Below are positions 42,924-55,300 of a stretch of DNA of 64,000 nucleotides, piece after piece; position 1 is the first letter of the stretch; every line of letters starts with the position of its first letter. Under the pieces are notes generated by a model, which was not told where the DNA came from, made no database searches, and saw only the letters and a list, made by a program, of their open reading frames with translations. The stretch is taken from contig LGRX02035258.1 of assembly GCA_001247695.2 (NCBI GenBank), positions 1-64,000 on the forward strand, in the 5' to 3' direction. This DNA is from Cymbomonas tetramitiformis. Lineage: Eukaryota > Chlorophyta > Pyramimonadophyceae > Pyramimonadales > Pyramimonadaceae. A program made the position numbers and the translations under genes.

Positions 42924-43430
42924 TCATATATAAATATGCTCGGTAATCTTTTCAATTGTTTTATTAATTGCTACGCTATAACATCGCTTTTCTTGATCGT
43001 TAAGAATCATCCATGAATCATTTTCTTTTAATATATCATTTGTCAACTCTATTATATCCAAATTCTTTATAGTGCTGTACAAATCTTGTAAATGATGTTC
43101 ATACAAGGTCACTTTCTCTTTGTATGAATATAATTCAATCTCTTTTTGAATACGCAAATCTCGTAAATCATGAAGTATTCTATTATATCTTTTCAATGTT
43201 TCTTGATACAATTTTTGGAATGTATCATTATCATCTTCTTTAGACTCATTATGTAACAATATAGATAAATCTTTTTTTGTTTTCATAAGAGCGTCTTCTA
43301 ATTGTTTATTTTCTTTCGACAACGATTTATTTTCCGAGTTCAATTCTTCCGTCAACTTTTTATATTGTTGAAGTGTATCGTTATTTGAATGCATCGATGT
43401 ATTATTACACGATGTAAAATAGTTTCCCAT
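42924..43430 (-). CDS. Coiled-coil protein with N-myristoylation signal
   Basis: The frame opens at a GTG (43439), but the first ATG is at 43428-43430 and encodes MGNYFTSC. This fits the consensus for N-terminal myristoylation (Gly2, Thr6), with a nearby Cys for possible palmitoylation. The remaining 160 residues are nearly all coiled coil. A lipidated coiled-coil protein would be expected at a membrane, for instance during envelope assembly. No homologue recognised. Confidence 0.7.
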   Translation of the reverse strand: MGNYFTSCNNTSMHSNNDTLQQYKKLTEELNSENKSLSKENKQLEDALMKTKKDLSILLHNESKEDDNDTFQKLYQETLKRYNRILHDLRDLRIQKEIELYSYKEKVTLYEHHLQDLYSTIKNLDIIELTNDILKENDSWMILNDQEKRCYSVAINKTIEKITEHIYI

Positions 43431-43462
43431 TGTATACACTAATAATTTAAAAAAATAAAGAC

Positions 43463-44892
43463 ATGTCCTTTATAATGTTTTACAAAGTTAATCCATTGGT
43501 TTTGAAAACGTTCAATTCAAAGGTTAATCTTTTGAAACCGCGTGTACACATAAAACAAACCAAACGATTATTAAAACAAAAGATTGTTTCGGTTAATAAT
43601 GCTTGCAACTTTAAAAAAAATGCGATGTTATCTTGTATATTTTTTAGTAGTTTATATCAATACACGATTGTTAGAAATTATAAAGAGATTATGATTATAT
43701 CGGCGTGTGGTGTCGAAGCCATACCGTTTATGAAAACGTGGGTCAACTTTCCGGTGTCCATGTTTTTTTATACACGTATCAAAATCTAAGTCATGTTCTT
43801 TCGGACAAAAAATTATATCAAGTGTTTTACATCGGTATCAGTTCTTTATACGCTTTATTAGGCATCGTATTATACCCCAATCGAATTCATATTTCACAAT
43901 ATTTCGGTCTAGATTTCATAAGTACCGTAATTGTTTGCACGTTTTACACATTGTCAACCATCTGGGGCTCGGTGATCGTAACACTATTATTTTGGTCGTT
44001 GGCCAATCGATTCACCACAACCTCTGAAGCCAAAAGAATATACCCCGTTCTCGGATTTCTAGCAAACGCGTCCGTCATATTATCTGGCTGTGTTATCAAA
44101 TATGTATCCGATTTGGCATTTTCCTGGAACCAAAACGTTATCATCTTGATGTCATCGTGTGTATTTTTCAACATTGTGAATGTAGTTTTACATGCTCAGA
44201 TTGAAAATAATTATACACCTATTCAAAAACACTCTGAAAAAATCTCTAAACGAAACAGAAGTGTTACATCTGCCATAAAGAATTTGATTAAGAATCCTTA
44301 CATTCGTAACCTGACCATTATTATAACATGCTACGGTCTATGTATGAATCTTTTCGAAGTCACCTGGAAAGCACATTTGAAGAGACTATTCATAGATAAT
44401 GTAGAATTTTCAAAATTCATGGGCACCGTATCGATGATCAAAGGCATAACGACTATGTCGTTTATGTTAATCAGTAGCACGATCCTTCCAAGATTGAAAT
44501 GGTTTTACGCGGCTCTGGTAACTCCGGTCATCATGTTGATAATGTGTATTGCATTTTTCTATAATACTTTCACAGGAACTATGGGGACAATAGCACTCAT
44601 CGGAGCGGTCACTAGTATCTTTAGCAAATCAAGTAAATATGCGTTATTCGATCCATGTAAAGAGATCGTGTACATTCCGTTGTCAGCGGAAGAACAGAAA
44701 GAGGGGAAATCGACCGTGGATATTATAGCAAACCCTTTAGGGAAATCCGGTGGATCTTTTATTCAACAAATCTTAATATTGGTCAATGGGAGTATTATAG
44801 ACTCAGGAATGTTCATATTCGGATTATTGATGATTGCTATGATCATATGGATTCGTTCGATATTCGATATAAAAGAGCACATCAAGGAATGA
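43463..44892 (+). CDS. ATP/ADP (nucleotide) transporter, NTT/Tlc family, frameshifted
   Basis: The N-terminal frame (43463-43789) ends with the family segment EAIPFMKTWVNFPVSMFF. The following frame (beginning well before 43770) has LSHVLSDKKLYQVFY, a second conserved block WSLANRFTTTSEAKRIYPVLGF, and about nine more membrane helices. A single missing base in the T7 run at 43763-43769 explains the break. Proteins of this family exchange nucleotides across membranes in plastids and in intracellular bacteria such as Rickettsia and Chlamydia. Viral copies are unusual. Confidence 0.87.
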
Positions 44893-44909
44893 CAATGTAC
44901 GAGATTTTC

Positions 44910-44921
44910 AATTAAAGATTA
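44910..44921 (+). promoter_or_regulatory. Candidate early promoter of DNA ligase
   Basis: AATTAAAGATTA ends 19 nt before the ATG at 44941. Confidence 0.5.
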
Positions 44922-44940
44922 CTCTATCATCTATGAAATA

Positions 44941-45933
44941 ATGACCACTTTATATAAAGATAAGCAGTTTTGGAAAATCTATGTCAAGGATAACATCATC
45001 GTTCGAGAATATGGTCAAATAAATGGTAAACGGATTATGAATACAAAACAAGTTTTCGGAAAAAATAAAGGTAAATCGAACGAGACAACCGATTATACAC
45101 AGGCATTGAAAGAATGTGATTCATTGATTCGCAAACAAAGAGATAAAGGATATTACGACAAAGATCATCATGACAAGGGTTTGCAGCCGATTGTAATCAA
45201 ACCCATGTTAGCGAACGAATATGAAAAATTCAAACACAAGGTACAATACCCTTGCTATGTTCAGCCAAAAATCGACGGTATCAGACTCATCGTCCATAAT
45301 GGTAAGATGTATTCGAGAACCGGTAAAGAAATGAAAAATATACAAATCGATGGATTGGATCCGAATCTGATTTATGATGGTGAGATGTATAACCCCGATA
45401 TATCATTTGAAATCATTTGTTCTTGTTTCAAAACGAACCCTAGTATTCTTAAATATCATATATTTGATATCATCGATTGTACAAAAACGTTTGAAAACAG
45501 ACACAAAATATTGAAAGATTCGAATACAAGTTACAATTACATCGTCGAAACATATCTTTGTCATTCGGAACAAGATATAATCAAATATCACAATCAGTTT
45601 GTAGATTGCGGTTATGAAGGTATCATGATTCGAAATTTGAATAGCATGTATCAAAAAGACAAAAGAAGTTTTGATTTGTTGAAATGGAAATACTTTTGTA
45701 CAATGGAATTTAAGATCGTCGATATCATCGAGGCTGATAATGATAAAGACACTGCGATGTTCGTTTTTGAAAACTTCACCGCTAGACCCCGAGGCACTAA
45801 TGAATATCGCAAGAAACTTCTTATTGACAAAGACATACTTATCGGAAAAGAAGCGACGATCCAATATCAAAATATGACATCCAATAACGTTCCACGATTT
45901 CCAGTCGTGTTGGTCGTTAGAGATTACGAATAA
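44941..45933 (+). CDS. ATP-dependent DNA ligase with WGR-like N terminus
   Basis: The first 72 residues (FWKIYVKDNIIVREYGQING) look like a WGR domain, known from PARPs and some ligases as a nucleic-acid-binding module. The adenylation domain follows, with YVQPKIDGIRL (nucleophile Lys110), DGEMYN, GYEGIMIRN and LLKWKYF, then an OB-fold part. The ligase seals nicks in viral DNA. At 330 residues it belongs to the small ligases. The WGR fusion is not typical of poxvirus ligases. Confidence 0.93.
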   Translation: MTTLYKDKQFWKIYVKDNIIVREYGQINGKRIMNTKQVFGKNKGKSNETTDYTQALKECDSLIRKQRDKGYYDKDHHDKGLQPIVIKPMLANEYEKFKHKVQYPCYVQPKIDGIRLIVHNGKMYSRTGKEMKNIQIDGLDPNLIYDGEMYNPDISFEIICSCFKTNPSILKYHIFDIIDCTKTFENRHKILKDSNTSYNYIVETYLCHSEQDIIKYHNQFVDCGYEGIMIRNLNSMYQKDKRSFDLLKWKYFCTMEFKIVDIIEADNDKDTAMFVFENFTARPRGTNEYRKKLLIDKDILIGKEATIQYQNMTSNNVPRFPVVLVVRDYE

Positions 45934-45965
45934 CCATTTTAAAAAAATAAAAAGAGTGATAATTT

Positions 45966-46292
45966 ATGTATGAATATGATAAAGATGGTAATATAGTTAT
46001 CCATGGAAAATCATATTATGAAAAACAAAAGGCGGTTGTGCCCAAATTAGATCTATCGTACCAAGAAGCCAAAAATCGTAAATTAGAGAACGAGGACGCC
46101 GTGAAAGCTACGGATAAACAAAAAGAATTTTCAAAAAAGGTTAGACAGTATAGACAGGAACAAAGTCTCACCCAAAAACAATTGTCTCATATGTGTCAAG
46201 TGAAACCGGATGTCATTCAAAAAATAGAAATAAACGCACTTATTCCAGAAAACAAGCTCGTACAGACTTTACGACGTGTCTTGAAAATGTAA
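45966..46292 (+). CDS. MBF1-like helix-turn-helix protein
   Basis: The 108-residue protein has a short N-terminal region and a Cro/C1-type helix-turn-helix (about 58-106): VRQYRQEQSLTQKQLSHMC followed by VIQKIE and IPENKLVQTLRRVL. This is the MBF1 arrangement, a eukaryotic and archaeal transcription co-activator that bridges TBP and a regulator. The N-terminal MBF1 domain is reduced. Several giant viruses carry such proteins. It may assist late transcription. Confidence 0.85.
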   Translation: MYEYDKDGNIVIHGKSYYEKQKAVVPKLDLSYQEAKNRKLENEDAVKATDKQKEFSKKVRQYRQEQSLTQKQLSHMCQVKPDVIQKIEINALIPENKLVQTLRRVLKM

Positions 46293-46337
46293 TGAAAGCA
46301 CGGAAAATATAAAGTAAAATTTTATTTGGTTTCTGTA

Positions 46338-49300
46338 ATGGTTAATCAAAATCCACCAAACGGAGAAAAGTTTATAAGAAACGTGCCAAGTCAAAATATA
46401 AAAACCGCTAGTTTTGCACCTAACGCCATTGCGACTCGTCAAGCGGGTGCTATGAGTGTCTCTCAAGATTATTTTAAAGATACATCATCTAAAAGTAGGT
46501 TTGTCGTCAAAGGGGAGAAAGATATACATGGAAATCCTATATATGGAAATGTAGCATACAAGAGTCTTTATGCAAGTGGTCAAATTAAACTACAAAAGCT
46601 GACAGTGAAAATTACTGCAAGTAAATTTGAAGCGTGGCCCGCATTTGAATTCGATTCCGGAACGCAAACGGTTACTACATTTGACACCGGTACATTGGGA
46701 TTTACGACAGGATTTGATGTTGAAATCGAGATTACCGACAAACTTTCGTCGATTGTATTGGTATACGCATTCTTTGTCAAGTCTGCCGATGTACAAACGT
46801 TTGACATTAATACATTTTTAACGAACAACACTTCTGCAACCGCACAAACCTTCAAAGGTGATTTAAATGGAATGACTTACACGGATACGGATACGTCATC
46901 AAATGTATACATATTTGAAAGATTAGATCCAAGTACGACAACGATCGAAACGGATGATTTATATAAGATTCCTCAAAGCGGTACTGCTCGTAGATTGAAT
47001 CAATATATTCAAAGTGACGGTATCGCGAATTCATTCGAAGGTGGACACGAATATCAATTGATGGTTTATGTTCAAGATTATGGTAAATCGTTAGCGAAGT
47101 CCGGTGGATACGGTTATCAAATGGGATTCCAATTAGCCGCTCGATCGGAAACAGTGCAAACGGAGTACACATTACACAATCAAGCGTTAGACATAGCTAT
47201 TGATCCATCTAGACATTTTGTAGATGGAATCTTCCAAGGTTTGATATCAGAAGACCTTAGATCATCAATAGATCCTACCAAATTTGTGATAAATAGATCA
47301 AAGAATCTGAAATTTATATTCAAATCGAGTACTGCTACTGGTTTAACTAAAACCATATTGAGCGATGCGAAATTTATAGATTCTGTTAACTCAACGGAGT
47401 TGCACACTATCACGGACCCTAACACTAATTACACTTTAAACGGAGATACAGTGACCTTTACGGATGTGACAACTAGTAATTTCACTGATAGTACATTCGA
47501 AGGTGAAATCGAAGCCGAGTTGCACATCGAATCAGCTGATGGTCGTCAAGGTGAATTCTTTTCATCGAACGTGATGATCATCGATAATGCTCTACCTACC
47601 CACATCGATTTCACAAACTTTTCAAACATTCAATCTCCTTTAAATCCAAATCAATTTCAATTTGAATTCGATTTCAAACACAATACGAATGCTCCACACG
47701 AAGCCACATTTACATTACACGATTCTTCCGGTTCCACAAGCATTTCAAACATTATTTCTCCATTGGCGAATAATGATCACGGAACGATCACTTTTGAAAA
47801 CACCATACAATTCAAAGAATACGATATAAAGTGTAAGATAATAGATGATAATAATCCAACCGCATCGGAATTAACAACTGCGATTCACACGTATAGAACG
47901 ATCGATTTCACGAACCCGGTCGTCGAAATAGATAGCATACTTACAGATACATCGAAAGAGAAAACAATAGAGATCCAAGGTAACGTATTTGATGCTCATT
48001 CTGGAATCAAAGATATTCAATTTGTTTTGTTAGAACACACAGATACGGATATTGATCTTCTCAATGGTGACAGAGACGTAAACAGAAATAAGATTATGAA
48101 TAAATCAATGATTACTCGACAAGCGACCGGTGGACAGTCAAACGTTGAATTCGATATCGTGTTCGAATTGTATACCAAAGGCAGCGATCTGTTGCGAATC
48201 GATCCAAGAAAACAATACAACTTATTTATTTTGACACAAGATAATGAAACCAGACATTTGAATTTTGATATCGGTAATGTTATACTTCCGCAACAATTGA
48301 TAACACCTCCTACGATTTCTAGTACGACCGAACTAGTATTGAATGACACAACAAATACATATGAATTATCCAAAGGAGACATTCGAGACGAATCAAACTT
48401 TAGTTATTACGCCGCCATCTTCGAAGACAACGGTAACATCGCAAAAGAATCAAACTCTAACATTGAATTATTCATACTTAATAACAAAAATGATTCAAAT
48501 ATCATCTTTGAATCCAATGTCGATGGATTCATTGTTTTTACGACGTCAAATCCAAAAGGTGTAAAAAACGCTTTTCATGAATTAGATATCACTCAGACTT
48601 TTATGTTTGAAGGTAGTAGAGATTATCTATATTTCGTTTTAGCGGTCGATGAATGGGACGCTACGTCGAATTTATTCACACCTACGAATACAAATAGGGT
48701 TGAGACATTGACATTTACAAACGATACGGACAATTCTGAAGAAAGATCAGAAAGTATGATGGATGGTGATAAATTTACAATTAGATTTACTACGACGAAA
48801 CTTGTATCCGTTTCAAGTCTATCATTCATTTTGAAAAGAAATGATCACAATGAAACATATACCAGAGATACTAGTAGTGATAGTAATAATGCATCTGCTT
48901 CTTATACGGTTATTGATCCGCAAGATGAGACCTCCGTAATAACGGGTTCCACTGATAGTGGTATTAGAACTTATCACAGTGATCCTAGTTCAAGAAACAA
49001 CACCGGTTCCGCCAAAGATTTTATATACATCGTACAGATGAAACCTAGTAGTGCATATGCAGGAGGTGACAGATTTACTGATCACTTTTTAAATATATTC
49101 AAGATAGGCGAATTAGAATTCAATGAAACCATGAACGGAACAACATTGACAAATAATAGACGACTATTATATGACACGGTTCCACCAGATTCTGTCACTC
49201 TTTCTTTTGAAACAAACAAAACTGAATTTGGATTTGCTATCAAAGTTGAAATAGAATTTAATGATGACACATTGATTAAAAATGATGTTTATATACTTGT

Positions 49301-52300
49301 TAACAAAACGGATGGCACTTATACATCAAAGCAACTAATTTCAGAAGATGTGCCACGAAATTCTCCGGTTTCTCATATATTTACAGGTCTAGATGAATAT
49401 GCAGATTATAAATTCAAAGGTCAAGTAGATGATCCTTTTGGTAGAATCGGATTATCATCTGAGGAGACTAAGAGAACATTGGACATCACACCACCAATTG
49501 TAATTATTACATCGATGACTCCTATCGAAAACGAATCGAACATACAATTTTCAGTAGACATCGAAGACGTTCATTCTGGTATTGGTAAGATAATTTATCA
49601 TATATCACCATCGGGTGTTACAGAATCCGATGTCACCGCAGACTTTTCATCCGGATGGGTGGAAATCAAGGATGACACATCCAGTCCAAACAACTTTACG
49701 GATATCATTGAAACTCATCAATACTTCGATAACGGTGTATTCAAAGACATCGTACCTAATAAATCATACATCGTTTGGGTTCATGCAACCGACCAAGAGA
49801 CTGATGAAGCTCGACTAGGCACTTCGTCATTGAATTCAAACATAGAATATATCGATATCACAATCACTGGACAACAGCCGCAATTCATGCCATCGGCTAG
49901 CTCTGTCAAATTCATCCAACATCCGACCACCGGTATCAGCTTCCAACTCGAAGGATCCATTTATGATGAATCGAATGTGGAGATTTTCGCGGCCGTGTTC
50001 CAAGATGGTATTGTGGACAGCAGCAACATCGAATCGATTGTCACCTTCATGGAAACCAACAAAGACGACAACCATATTCTTCATCAAGGGAATATCGAAG
50101 CATTCCATGGATTTGACATCGCAAACATCGATACATCCCATACGGAATTCGCATTCATGGATCTCAAAGATGCTTCTAAAAAACAACCGTTCAATGTCGA
50201 TTCCACTTTCGGTTTTGTTATTCATCTCAAAGATGTTCACGGAAACGTCAACACGACTTCCCAACCGAGCATTGCCATCAACACCGTCCGACACGTTCGA
50301 TTCACCACCGACTACCATGTCAAGAAGGACACTGTGTTCCAGATCGAAATCATTCCCGATAAGGACGAACAGTACCTCTCTGGTGTCGATTTCGATATGT
50401 TCATCAATAATCAACAGATCACCCAGTTCACCAAAGAGAGACACGCGATTCTCAGCAATAAGGTTGAGTTCGATATATCCATTCAAGATAAAAACATCGA
50501 CCATCAAGGAAATGTTGAAATCCAAGCCAAGTTGTTACAAACACCGTCTATTGCCAACGTGTCGGAGTTCTTTTACGACCATGTACCACCGGCTATCACG
50601 GATTTGCAAGTGCAAGAGAATGTGTCCAGTTCCGGAATCTTGGATGTCCAATTCAAACTCTTTGATCACACGGATATACCATCTGATGTCTTCATTTTGA
50701 TAGACCCTCCGGATATCAGTCCGATCTTGTTTGGAACCGATATGATCCGTGGTGACACCATACACGCTAAACTGGTCACCGGTTTGGAAGAGTTCAAATT
50801 GTACACCGTGTCCGCCAACGTGACCGATCTGACGGACCAAGCCAACGTCACTGTGCACATTCCCATCAGGACCGTGGATTTCACCGCTCCCACGATTCAC
50901 ATCGAAAACAAAACGGCGATCGGTGGCGAAGCCAACGTGCAATTCATTCTCACGGTGGAGGATTTCGGATCGAATATTTGCAATATTTGCTATTTGGTCG
51001 CGGAAGACGCCAACATTCATCGAATGGATCCGGAGTTCATGTACAGACACGCCAGAGATCAACGCATCGAAATCAAACAACATCTATTTACGGAGTTCAT
51101 CACGGCCCATGAGTACCTGTCAGGAAACGATGAATACGAATCCATCCGACCGGATGTCGACTTCCGAATCGTCGCCTTCGCGGTCGATCACGAGTTCCGA
51201 AGCATCCACGGAAGAAACAGCAACGTATCCTCTAGCGAATCGTTCCGAATGGTCGGTACCGAACCGGTTATCGCTGGTGCCAGAGGAGGTTTAGTGGCGG
51301 AGTTGTCTCAAACTTGCAGATTCAAACAAAAGACACCCGAGAATACCTTCGAGGTCACCGGTGAGATCTTCGACGAGTCCAATGTGTCCTTCTACGGTGC
51401 CGTGGTGGTCAAAGACAAGTTCATCGATATGTCTGACACCGATATGGTGCGGTTCTTGAAGACACATAGAGACAATGGAAACATCATTTACCAAGCCAAT
51501 ATAGATGTCAGTGACTCGCCTGACATATCCACCAAGCTGATCATCAACGAACTCGCAAGGGCTTTGTTGAGCAACGTCGATCCAAATAATAATGAAGTGT
51601 TCTCATCTAGCAGTGCGTACGAGTTCTTCATATACATCGTGGACGACTTCGGAAGGGAATCCAATACCGGTTTCGTTGCCCTCAGCACTCAAGCGGTGAC
51701 ACCTGGCAGTCTACAATATCTAGGCCCCTCATTGTTGGACAGACTACAGGTATTCAATTTGAAATTCAATACAACGTCACCAGTTGACAATGTGGAGGAC
51801 TTCACTTTCAAAATAGAAAGAGACAACACATTGCCTACGATAACACAGCAGCTCATTACGGAGGACAAATACACGGTCTCCATCGTTGGAAATGCCGATA
51901 CGGAAAGTTTCGAAGAAGGCAAGCAAGGGAATACAGAATTCTTTATCCAAGCGGATCTCAATTCCCACGATACCCAAGGAACACTCACTTTCTCGGTGAA
52001 ATACAAAGAGACCGAATTTGTGAAACACACCGCCTTCCCGGGTAGCCCACCACTCTACGACACACAGGCACCGTTCGATATTGAATTGTCCGCCACTCCG
52101 AACGTCAGCAGTCACTTTATCGATGCTAATGTGTTCTTCAACGACCACACGGATATCAATTGTACCGTCCGATACGAATTGTTCAATAGCAAGACCGGTC
52201 TCGAAACACAAGTGGAAATCCAAGATGATATTGTTAGACAGACTGCGAGCACGAATATCTTCACCGGTCTTCAAGAGTTCACCGAGTACACTTTGGTCGC

Positions 52301-55300
52301 TAATGTTCGCGATGCGTTCGATCGCCCTGGCGATAACGAATCCGTTGTGGCAAATGTATTGACTTTGGATACCTCACCTCCGATTGTGACAATCGACATC
52401 GGACCTACCATCCTCGCGGGAGAATCGAACATTCAATTCTTTATCACCGCTCAAGACACTTTGTCGGGTCTCGGAAACGTTCGTTATCTCGTGCACAACA
52501 GTCAAAGCGAGATCACCGACAGAGACATCATCATCACTCATGGTAAACAAGCCGATATGTCTATCATGTCCGGAAACGCCAACGGGGTCTTCGAAGCGTT
52601 GTTCACCGAAACTAGATTCAAGGAACCCGCTGATGATTTCAAAGAATCAAACATCGATCGATCCACCACTTATTTCGTCACGGTCATGGCAACGGATTTG
52701 GAATTCCGTAAGGTGCCTCATCCGAATGACAACATTATGTCATCCGCTGAGATAACTCTATCGGGTACCGATCCATTATTCGTACATACGGGTACACAGG
52801 TTTCTTGCAGATTCGTACAAGCGGACACAGGAGATAAACTATTGATCACCGGTAACATCTTCGATGAATCGGAATTAGAATTGTACGCGGCCGTGTTCAC
52901 GGACAACGTTGAATTTAATCAAAACGAATCAGACATCATTGATTTCTTGAAATCAAACAAAGATCACGGTAACGTCATTTATCAATCCAACATCGATGCT
53001 AGAAATTCTTACGAATTGCACGATCTAGACACGTTCGAGACGCACTTCGCGTTCGAACAACTGTCGCCTGATAGAAGTCTTTTGGATGATTTCAGAGCTC
53101 AAAAGAATCATTACTTCTTCTTTATTTATCTAGAAGATAAATTCGGTCTCGCTTCGAACATCACCGGCCAAGTGGAGACGAACGCGGTCATTTTGAATAG
53201 GACAACCGATTTCGTTCCCGTGAAATCTCCAATGAACGGTGTGGATCGATTATCTGATTTCAAATTCACTTTCAATACGTTCCGTGCGGTGACCGATATC
53301 ACATTGTTTGATATCTCGTTTGACATTTTGAAAGACACCGGTGAATTCATTTCTCTCGATGGTTCTAAATTCGGAATCAAAGAAATCACACAATCAAACG
53401 AGGACACATCGCATACGGTGACCGCCAATATCAATACGGATGACATCAACGAACAAGGTTTGATTCACGTGGAAGTGTTGTATACCAAATCACATAACGT
53501 ATTCGATCTTGAAAAATATCAATCGGGTACGGTGTTCTATGATACAAGATCACCAAGCATTCAAAACATCACAGCCAACGAGGATTTCGATGACTATGTG
53601 GTCAACGCGAATGTCACCTTCACGGATCATACGGAGATCCCATCGCAAGTGGTTATGACGATTCAAAAGGATTCCGACAACACTTTCAAACACACGGTAG
53701 AATTCAATGATGTAATCAAAAATGAGAACACACAGGTTCAATTCACAAACAATATGGAAGAGTTCGAATTGTACAACGTCATCGCAAACGTCACGGATCC
53801 GTTCGGACGTGTGGACACATTGGTCTACGGAAACATCCGCACAATTGACAACAACAACCCGACTATAGATCTACAAATCTTGAATGATGGTGGTATGGAA
53901 TCGAACATCACATTCAATCTCCGCGTCTCGGACTCCAAATCCAGACTTCAAACCGTTCGATACTTGGTACACTCTAACATCAATCATAATATTGAAGAGC
54001 TCGCGAACATCATAGAGAACCATGGCAACCTGGCCTACAGTGATACCAGACATCTCGATATCCACACGAGATCGGCGACCGACGGTTTGGCGGTGTTCGA
54101 TCATCAATTCCGTGAGACCCACTTCATCAACGATGACGACCTTGCAAACATTACGAGAGACTTGATAATACCACATCCGGAAGGTGGATTCAAATACGCC
54201 GTTCACGTCTTCGCCCAAGACAGAGAGACCCGACGGGTCAATTCGAACATCCACGGGCATATTACAGACGAGATCGTGGGTAGAGATCCAATGCAAGGTC
54301 CTCTCGGTTTATTGGACGCGGTTGGTGAAGAGGTCGGTGCGATCCGATTCGAACAGCACGAAGCGGGTGATGGTTTCGTGATCAAGGGTTCCATGGTGGA
54401 CGATTCAGAATTAGAACTGTTCGCGGCGGTCTTCCGAAGTGCAAACATCAATACGGAAACGGAAGAAGGAAATGTTATAAGCTTCATGCAAGAACATAGA
54501 ATATTATCGGACGTGTTACATCAGTCCAACATCGACGCCAGAAATCCGTTTGATTTACAATTCGGATTGGAATCCAATGTTACACAAAACGCTTTCAATG
54601 ATTTCGATGACCCGACTGATAAGTCCAACTTCCAAACGATATCGGAAGAGGAATTGAATGCCAAAGTGGAGCCCTTCATGTTCGCGGTGTACTTGGAAGA
54701 CATCTATGGACGATCCACATACTTCGCGGGTAACATCGATTTGAACACCGTGACGGACATTTCAAACGTCGATGGTGGTATGGTGTTGTCCAATGGGTTC
54801 CAACTGTTCACCAGCAGATCACGCGATCCGTTCGATGCCTTCCACACGATACAAATCAAGTTCACCATGAAGAAACCAGACTCCGCAGATTTCCAATTGT
54901 CAATGGATTCTTTGACGATCAACGTCTCCGAACCTGGACCTGGTGGTGCCACACTTTTGTCCGCGATCGATACAAACAATTCTTATCTAAGAAACATAAT
55001 CGACAATGAGTATCTACTCGAAGCCAATCTGGACAACAACGCGGTATCTATCGTCGAACAGATGCAAGTGCAACTCGGATACAAGACGCTCGCGAAAGCG
55101 ACCTATAAGAATCCCGAAAATGGAAACGATTACGTAGATGCCCATTACGACATCCAAGGACCACATATCACACGCATAGAGACACACAACATGGATCCAA
55201 CACGACCGGATGCCAACTTGTCGACCGCTAACATCGCATTCGATGACGATACACAAGTGTTGAATAAACTTGAAATATTGTCTATTGAAATTCATGATGG

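Noticed and set aside
49836..51294. Long antisense and other-frame ORFs across the giant fibre genes
   Set aside because: The GC-richer repeats make several frames open by chance; only the 3,603-residue frame shows consistent protein repeats.
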